Origin: an uncultured Clostridia bacterium
Lineage (GTDB): Bacteria > Bacillota > Clostridia > TANB77 > CAG-508
Direction of reading: 5' to 3'
NCBI GenBank assembly: GCA_944392065.1
Contig: CALXVO010000043.1
Span: forward strand, 1 to 9,639
DNA: 9,639 bases
In this document: in pieces, positions 5,235 through 9,639 of the stretch
Layout of the letters: every line of letters starts with the position of its first letter
Position numbering within the stretch: the first letter of the stretch is position 1
The notes under the pieces: model-generated
Seen by the model: the letters and a program-made list of their open reading frames with translations, nothing else
What the model was told of the DNA's origin: nothing
Database searches by the model: none
Program-made: the position numbers and the translations under genes

Positions 5235-6203
5235 ATGAAATTAGAAAATGCAGACCTATCATCATTATTTTCAAATACTTTATTGCCAGATATATTTTTT
5301 TCAGAATATTTATCTGAAGCTAGTGGTGATTTCATAAAAGTATATTTGTATATGGTGTTTTTATCTAAATATGATAAAGATATAAAAATTAATGACTTAT
5401 CCAAAAAATTAGTTCTCCCTTTAAAAACAATTCAAGATGCAGTAAAATACTGGGAGGATAAATGCTTAATTACTAAAAAAAATACTGGATATATTATTAA
5501 TAATATGCAAGAAATAGAACTTCATAAATTATATAAACCTAAAACAGCTTTATCTGCAGAACAATTACAAAAATCTGCAGAAAACCAAAAAAGAGCAAAA
5601 GCAATTGAATTTATTAATAATAAATATTTTTCTGGCTTAATGCCTACTACTTGGTATCCAGAAATTGAGCTATGGTTTAAAAAATACAATTTTGATGAAG
5701 AAGTTATGATTGCCTTATTTGGATATTGTTTTGATAAATCTGCCCTTCATAAAAATTATGTTCAAACTGTAGCTGAAGCTTGGAATAAAAACAATATTAA
5801 GACATTTAACGATTTAGATATTTATTATGAGAAACAAGAAAAAATAAATGTAATTGCAAAAAATATATGCAAGAAACTAGGTTTTTCTAGGGGACTTACT
5901 CAATATGAATATGCATATATAGAAAAATGGGTTATAGATTTTTGTTATGGAATGGATATAATAGAAATTGCATTAAAGAGAACCACCTCTAAAGCTAATC
6001 CTACATTTGATTATTTAGATAAATTGCTAACAGATTGGCATGATAGAGGGTTTAAAACAACTAATGATGTGCAAGCATTTTTAGCAGAAATAAAAGAGAA
6101 AAATAAAAGTGTAAAAAAATTAGAGAAACAAACTGGTTACGACAAATATGAACAAAGAACTTATGATAATTTGGATAACTTGTATGTAAATGTAAAAAAA
6201 TAA
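5235..6203 (+). CDS. DnaD-like replication initiation protein (helicase-loading cofactor)
   Basis: A chromosomal primosome protein of Firmicutes that, with the next gene's product, brings the replicative helicase to the origin or to stalled forks. The 322 residues hold an N-terminal winged-helix region (about 30-85, FIKVYLYMVFLSKYD then LSKKLVLPLKTIQDAVKYWE), a linker, and two DnaD/DnaB_2 domains. Each ends in the family's YxxxIxxxW motif: YVQTVAEAW at 175-183 (followed by NKNNIKT) and YLDKLLTDW at 260-268 (followed by HDRGFKT). The C-terminus has YEQRTYDNLDNLY, also usual in clostridial DnaD. The start is ATG at 5235, six bases after a run of six G (5223-5228), which acts as the ribosome binding site. 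It lies 18 bp upstream of the DnaC-like gene. I favour a chromosomal housekeeping gene over an element-borne initiator because of the two-domain length, the partner and the gyrA neighbour. Confidence 0.9.
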   Translation: MKLENADLSSLFSNTLLPDIFFSEYLSEASGDFIKVYLYMVFLSKYDKDIKINDLSKKLVLPLKTIQDAVKYWEDKCLITKKNTGYIINNMQEIELHKLYKPKTALSAEQLQKSAENQKRAKAIEFINNKYFSGLMPTTWYPEIELWFKKYNFDEEVMIALFGYCFDKSALHKNYVQTVAEAWNKNNIKTFNDLDIYYEKQEKINVIAKNICKKLGFSRGLTQYEYAYIEKWVIDFCYGMDIIEIALKRTTSKANPTFDYLDKLLTDWHDRGFKTTNDVQAFLAEIKEKNKSVKKLEKQTGYDKYEQRTYDNLDNLYVNVKK

Positions 6204-6221
6204 GAAAGGACTAATAATTTC

Positions 6222-7226
6222 ATGGCAGATGCTATTTTAAAAAATATTTTATCACAATATAATAAAAAAAAGATAAAGGCTGAATTTGAGGCAGAACAAA
6301 GGAAACAGGAATTATATAAAAAATATCCTAAGCTTCAATCAATAGATGATAAATTGACATCTTTAGCAATTTCAACAACAAAATCTTTAATTAATAATAA
6401 TGACAAGAGTTTACTAAATAGTTTAAATGAAAGCATTGATAAATTAAAATCTGAAAAAAATAAAATATTAAAATCTATCAATATTTCTGAGGATTATTTT
6501 AAACCTAATTATGATTGTATAATATGTAAAGATTCAGGATATATAACTAATTCGGATTATACTACTTCTATGTGTAGTTGCTTAAAACAAAGATTATATG
6601 ATGAACAGTATAATAAGGCAAATATATCTAATTTAGATACACAAAATTTTGATAATTTTTCTGATTTATTATATTCAGATATTGTAGATGAAAATAAATA
6701 TCATACAAATATTTCTCCTAGAGAAAATATTAATTTAATTAAAGATATTTGTTTGAATTTTATTGAAAATTTTGATGATAAAAATCAAAAAAATTTACTA
6801 TTTACTGGCAATACTGGACTTGGTAAGACTTTTTTATCTAGTTGCATTGCAAATGAAATTATTAAAAAAGGAAAGAATGTACTTTACCAAACTGCACCTG
6901 TTATGCTAGATTCAATTATTGATTATAGGTTTGGCAAACTAAATTCAACCAATATTTTAGATAGTATATTAAATGTAGATTTGCTTATTATAGATGATTT
7001 AGGAACAGAATGTATGAATAATATGAAATTTACGGAAATTTTTAATATTATAAATACAAGATTATTAAACCAAAATAAAATCACAAAAACTATTATTTCA
7101 ACAAATTTAAGTTTAAAAAATTTATATTCCAATTATGACGAACGCATAGTTTCAAGGATAGTTGGAAATTATGATATATGTTATTTCTTTGGAGATGATA
7201 TTAGATTTAAAAAAAGAAATATATAA
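6222..7226 (+). CDS. DnaC/DnaI-like AAA+ helicase loader
   Basis: An ATP-dependent loader that places the replicative DnaB-type helicase on single-stranded DNA, working with the DnaD-like protein encoded just upstream. The 334 residues show an N-terminal helical helicase-binding region (about 1-90), a zinc-finger-like C99-x2-C102 and C118-x-C120, and a AAA+ domain. That domain has Walker A GNTGLGKT at 196-203, Walker B LLIIDDLGTE with D258-D259, sensor-1 TIISTN ending at N295, and the arginine-finger motif DERIVSRIVG (R308, R312). The intact zinc site, all ATPase motifs and the length of about 330 fit the clostridial chromosomal loader. The start is ATG at 6222 after an AAAGGA ribosome binding site. 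Base composition is strongly AT-rich, but no motif is missing. It ends at a strong hairpin terminator shared with the convergent gyrA. Confidence 0.93.
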   Translation: MADAILKNILSQYNKKKIKAEFEAEQRKQELYKKYPKLQSIDDKLTSLAISTTKSLINNNDKSLLNSLNESIDKLKSEKNKILKSINISEDYFKPNYDCIICKDSGYITNSDYTTSMCSCLKQRLYDEQYNKANISNLDTQNFDNFSDLLYSDIVDENKYHTNISPRENINLIKDICLNFIENFDDKNQKNLLFTGNTGLGKTFLSSCIANEIIKKGKNVLYQTAPVMLDSIIDYRFGKLNSTNILDSILNVDLLIIDDLGTECMNNMKFTEIFNIINTRLLNQNKITKTIISTNLSLKNLYSNYDERIVSRIVGNYDICYFFGDDIRFKKRNI

Positions 7227-7230
7227 TGCT

Positions 7231-7273
7231 AATTTAGGGCAATACTTATTTAAAATAAGTATTGCCCTAAATT
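7231..7273. terminator. Bidirectional terminator between the helicase-loader operon and gyrA
   Basis: A perfect 20-bp inverted repeat (7231-7250 with 7254-7273, three-base loop) contains the core AGGGCAATACTTATT. It begins 5 bp after the DnaC-like stop and 9 bp after the gyrA stop. On the minus strand it is followed by TTTCTTTTTTT within the end of the loader gene; on the plus strand by a T-rich stretch. Placement between convergent genes and the perfect stem support a two-way terminator. Confidence 0.9.
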
Positions 7274-7281
7274 TAGCTATT

Positions 7282-8502
7282 TTATCTTTCTTCTTCTTCT
7301 TTGTCTTCAGATGAAATTGTTTCAATACTAACTACTTTTCCTTCGTTTGTTCTCATAAGTGTTACCCCTTGAGTTGAACGTCCAAGTACACTAATTTCTG
7401 CTACTCTAATCCTTATAATAGTACCAGTATCTGTTATAAGCATTACATCTTCATCATCAGTTGCAATCCTTATTCCTACTAGATTTCCTGTTTTAGGTGT
7501 TACTCTATAAGTTATTACTCCTTTTCCACCTCTTGTTTGAACTCTATATTCATCAAGTTCTGTTCTCTTTCCAAAACCATTTTCCGTAATAGCAAGAAGT
7601 GTAGCTTTACTTCCTTGAACAATAGATTCCATTCCAATTACATAATCGCTATCATCTAGTCTAATACCAATTACTCCTTGTGACACTCTTCCCATAGGCC
7701 TTACATCTTTTTCATCAAATGTAATACACATACCTTTATTGGTTACTAATACTACATTATCTTCCCCATCTGTAAGTCTTACATCTATAAGCTCATCTTC
7801 TTCCTTTAATGTAATTCCAATTAGTCCACTCTTTCTTACAGACATATATTCATTAAGTGATGTTTTCTTAATAATACCATTCTTTGTAGCCATTAATAGG
7901 TATTTTCCTTCCGCAAAATTTGCAATTGGTATAACTGCAGAGATTTTTTCTCCACCATCTAACATTAAAAGATTTACTATTGCTGTACCTTTAGCAGTTC
8001 TTCCTGCTTCTGGAATTTCATATCCTCTTAAACGATACACTTTTCCTTTATTACTAAAGAATAATATAGTATCATGGGTTGAACATGTAAATATTTGTTT
8101 TACAAAGTCTTCTTCCCTAGTAGCAATTCCTGTTATTCCTTTTCCTCCTCTTTTTTGGCTTTTATATGTATCTATAGGCATTCTTTTTACATATCCAAAA
8201 TGAGTTAAAGCAACAACACATTGTTCTTCTTTTATTAAATCTTCCACATCAAATTCGCCTTCTGCTGCAACTATTTTTGTTTTTCTTTCATCACCGTATT
8301 TATCTTTTATTTCCAATAATTCTTCTTTTATAATATCATATACAAGTTTATCACTAGCAAGTATTGCTCTTAAATGTTCAATTAATTTCATTAATTCAGC
8401 ATATTCTTCTTCTATTTTTTCACGTTGCAAGCCTGATAATGTTTTTAATCTCATATCTAGTATTGCTTGTGCTTGTATATCAGAAAGTCCAAATCTTTCC
8501 AT
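7282..8502 (-). CDS. gyrA: DNA gyrase subunit A, C-terminal fragment (end of tower/coiled coil and DNA-wrapping domain)
   Basis: This is the downstream half of a gyrA gene split by a frame break near 8503. It begins [19 protein letters not shown], the conserved coiled-coil segment, continues through REKIEEEY, and then carries the six-bladed beta-pinwheel that wraps DNA for negative supercoiling. The GyrA box is intact: QKRGGKG at residues 116-122 of this fragment. A second similar motif, QTRGGKG, sits in a later blade, with the repeated GLIGI, GVIGI and GVTLM blade edges. The tail is acidic ([10 protein letters not shown]). The internal ATG is not a natural gyrA start and has no ribosome binding site, so unless frames are joined this part would not be expected to be translated on its own. 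Confidence 0.9.
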   Translation of the reverse strand: MERFGLSDIQAQAILDMRLKTLSGLQREKIEEEYAELMKLIEHLRAILASDKLVYDIIKEELLEIKDKYGDERKTKIVAAEGEFDVEDLIKEEQCVVALTHFGYVKRMPIDTYKSQKRGGKGITGIATREEDFVKQIFTCSTHDTILFFSNKGKVYRLRGYEIPEAGRTAKGTAIVNLLMLDGGEKISAVIPIANFAEGKYLLMATKNGIIKKTSLNEYMSVRKSGLIGITLKEEDELIDVRLTDGEDNVVLVTNKGMCITFDEKDVRPMGRVSQGVIGIRLDDSDYVIGMESIVQGSKATLLAITENGFGKRTELDEYRVQTRGGKGVITYRVTPKTGNLVGIRIATDDEDVMLITDTGTIIRIRVAEISVLGRSTQGVTLMRTNEGKVVSIETISSEDKEEEER

Positions 8503-9639
8503 TAATTTTAATTACTTCATCTATATTATCTAATGCTATTTTTAATCCTTCTAATATATGAGCTCTAGCTAGTGCCTTGTCTAAATCGAATTGTGTTCTA
8601 CGAAGTATAACTGTTTTTCTATGATCTATATAATATTCTAAGCACTGTCTTAATGTTAGAATTTTAGGCTCTCCATCAACTAATGCTAACATAATTACAC
8701 CAAATGTATCCTGCATTTGTGTATATTTAAATAATTGATTTAGTATTACTTGTGCATTTACATCTCTTTTAAGTTCAACAACAACTCTAACTTTTTCTTC
8801 TCTGTCTGATTCATCTCTTACTTCTGAAATTCCTTCTATTCTCTTTTCTTTTACAAGGTTTGCAATATTTTCAATAAGTCTAGCTTTATTTACCTGGTAT
8901 GGTAGAGATTTTACAACAATTCTTTGTTTGTTTCCACTCATTTCTTCTATTTCTGCTTCAGCTCTCATTGTTATTTTACCCTTACCTGTAGTATATGCTT
9001 CTTTTATTCCTTCTCTACCAAGTATTAGTCCTTCCGTAGGAAAATCAGGTCCTTTTATAATCCCCATCAGCTGTTCATCTGTAACATTATCATCATCAAT
9101 TATTTTTATAATACCATTTATAACTTCTGTTAGATTATGAGGAGGTATGTTTGTTGCCATACCTACTGCGATACCTGATGAACCATTTATTAAAAGTGTT
9201 GGTATTTTTGCTGGTAAAACTGTTGGCTCTTGTAATCTATCATCATAGTTTGGCATAAAATCAACAGTGTTTTTTTCTATATCCGTAAGCATTGTTTCTG
9301 CTATTTTTGACATTCTTGCTTCCGTATACCTCATTGCTGCTGGTGCATCACCGTCTACTGAACCGAAATTACCATGACCATCAATTAATGGATATCTCAT
9401 AGAGAAATCTTGAGCCATTCTAACCATTGCATCATATACTGATGCATCTCCATGTGGATGGTATCTTCCTAGAACAGATCCTACTGTATTAGCACTTTTT
9501 CTGTAAGGCTTGTCCGATGTTATACCATCTTCATACATAGCATACAAAATTCTTCTATGTACTGGTTTTAAACCATCTCTTACATCAGGAAGCGCACGTG
9601 AAACAATTACACTCATAGCATAATCAATATACGATGTTT
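8480..9639 (-). CDS. gyrA: DNA gyrase subunit A, N-terminal fragment (breakage-reunion domain; 5' end outside window)
   Basis: The catalytic part of gyrase A, which cuts and rejoins duplex DNA with GyrB during negative supercoiling. The frame is open to the right edge: in front of the first in-window ATG (9616) the codons read TSYIDYA, the normal GyrA N-terminus, so about twenty residues are missing and 9616 is not the start. Visible are [21 protein letters not shown], the quinolone-binding loop [30 protein letters not shown] with catalytic Tyr97 of this fragment (E. coli Tyr122), and the tower domain up to [10 protein letters not shown]. After that the frame fails: NGKIWTF and a stop at 8480-8482 replace the roughly 14 residues expected before MERFGL. 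The residue matching E. coli Ser83 is Ala (as in mycobacteria); Asp87 is kept. Confidence 0.93.
   Translation of the reverse strand, partial: TSYIDYAMSVIVSRALPDVRDGLKPVHRRILYAMYEDGITSDKPYRKSANTVGSVLGRYHPHGDASVYDAMVRMAQDFSMRYPLIDGHGNFGSVDGDAPAAMRYTEARMSKIAETMLTDIEKNTVDFMPNYDDRLQEPTVLPAKIPTLLINGSSGIAVGMATNIPPHNLTEVINGIIKIIDDDNVTDEQLMGIIKGPDFPTEGLILGREGIKEAYTTGKGKITMRAEAEIEEMSGNKQRIVVKSLPYQVNKARLIENIANLVKEKRIEGISEVRDESDREEKVRVVVELKRDVNAQVILNQLFKYTQMQDTFGVIMLALVDGEPKILTLRQCLEYYIDHRKTVILRRTQFDLDKALARAHILEGLKIALDNIDEVIKINGKIWTF

Noticed and set aside
7739..8203. Plus-strand open frame of 154 codons inside gyrA
   Set aside because: It is antisense to the conserved GyrA C-terminal domain, with Ser/Pro/Phe-rich shadow composition and no ribosome binding site.

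Overview
The window reads as chromosomal DNA from a very AT-rich, low-GC Gram-positive anaerobe, most likely a gut Clostridia lineage. The reasons are strong AGGAGG-type ribosome binding sites, a DUF1858 redox-disulfide protein, a clostridial-type DnaD/DnaC helicase-loader pair next to gyrA (an arrangement seen near oriC), and a prepilin-like N-terminus of the KGITL type. Species-level assignment is not possible from the sequence alone.

Layout. (1) 1-640, minus strand: the start of a prepilin-like gene runs off the left edge, with a broken coding stretch upstream of it (144-277). A complete 61-aa DUF1858 CxxC protein lies at 385-570. (2) 640-1052: a gene-poor, T-rich regulatory stretch with a plausible plus-strand promoter (736-764), an uncertain small hydrophobic ORF (784-939), and a possible second promoter just before the next gene. 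(3) 1053-4886, plus strand: four genes in the usual order of a Gram-positive conjugative type IV secretion module. They are a VirD4/TraG-type coupling ATPase, a VirB2/TrbC-like two-helix pilin-like protein, a VirB6/TrbL-like polytopic membrane protein, and a PrgI (VirB3-like) protein. The VirB4/TraE ATPase that normally follows PrgI is absent. A terminator stands there instead, and no relaxase is visible. (4) Two diverged copies of one structured multi-hairpin element lie in opposite orientation at 3548-3680 and 5041-5188, bracketing exactly the VirB6-PrgI pair. (5) 5235-7226, plus strand: DnaD-like initiator (two DnaD/DnaB_2 domains) and DnaC-like AAA+ helicase loader, ending in a 20-bp perfect hairpin that serves as a shared terminator with the convergent gene. 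(6) 7282-9639, minus strand: gyrA, open at the right edge and split into two overlapping reading frames by what looks like a 41-nt deletion in the coiled-coil/tower region.

How the parts relate. The VirD4-VirB2-VirB6-PrgI set would form the inner-membrane channel and coupling platform of a secretion or conjugation machine. As seen here it lacks the assembly ATPase, relaxase, peptidoglycan hydrolase and outer parts, so it is either a remnant or works with genes elsewhere. DnaD/DnaC and gyrA are housekeeping replication genes. The structured repeat and terminator mark the junction between the accessory module and the replication locus. The most interesting items are the inverted pair of covarying hairpin repeats, the truncated secretion module, and the gyrA frame break.
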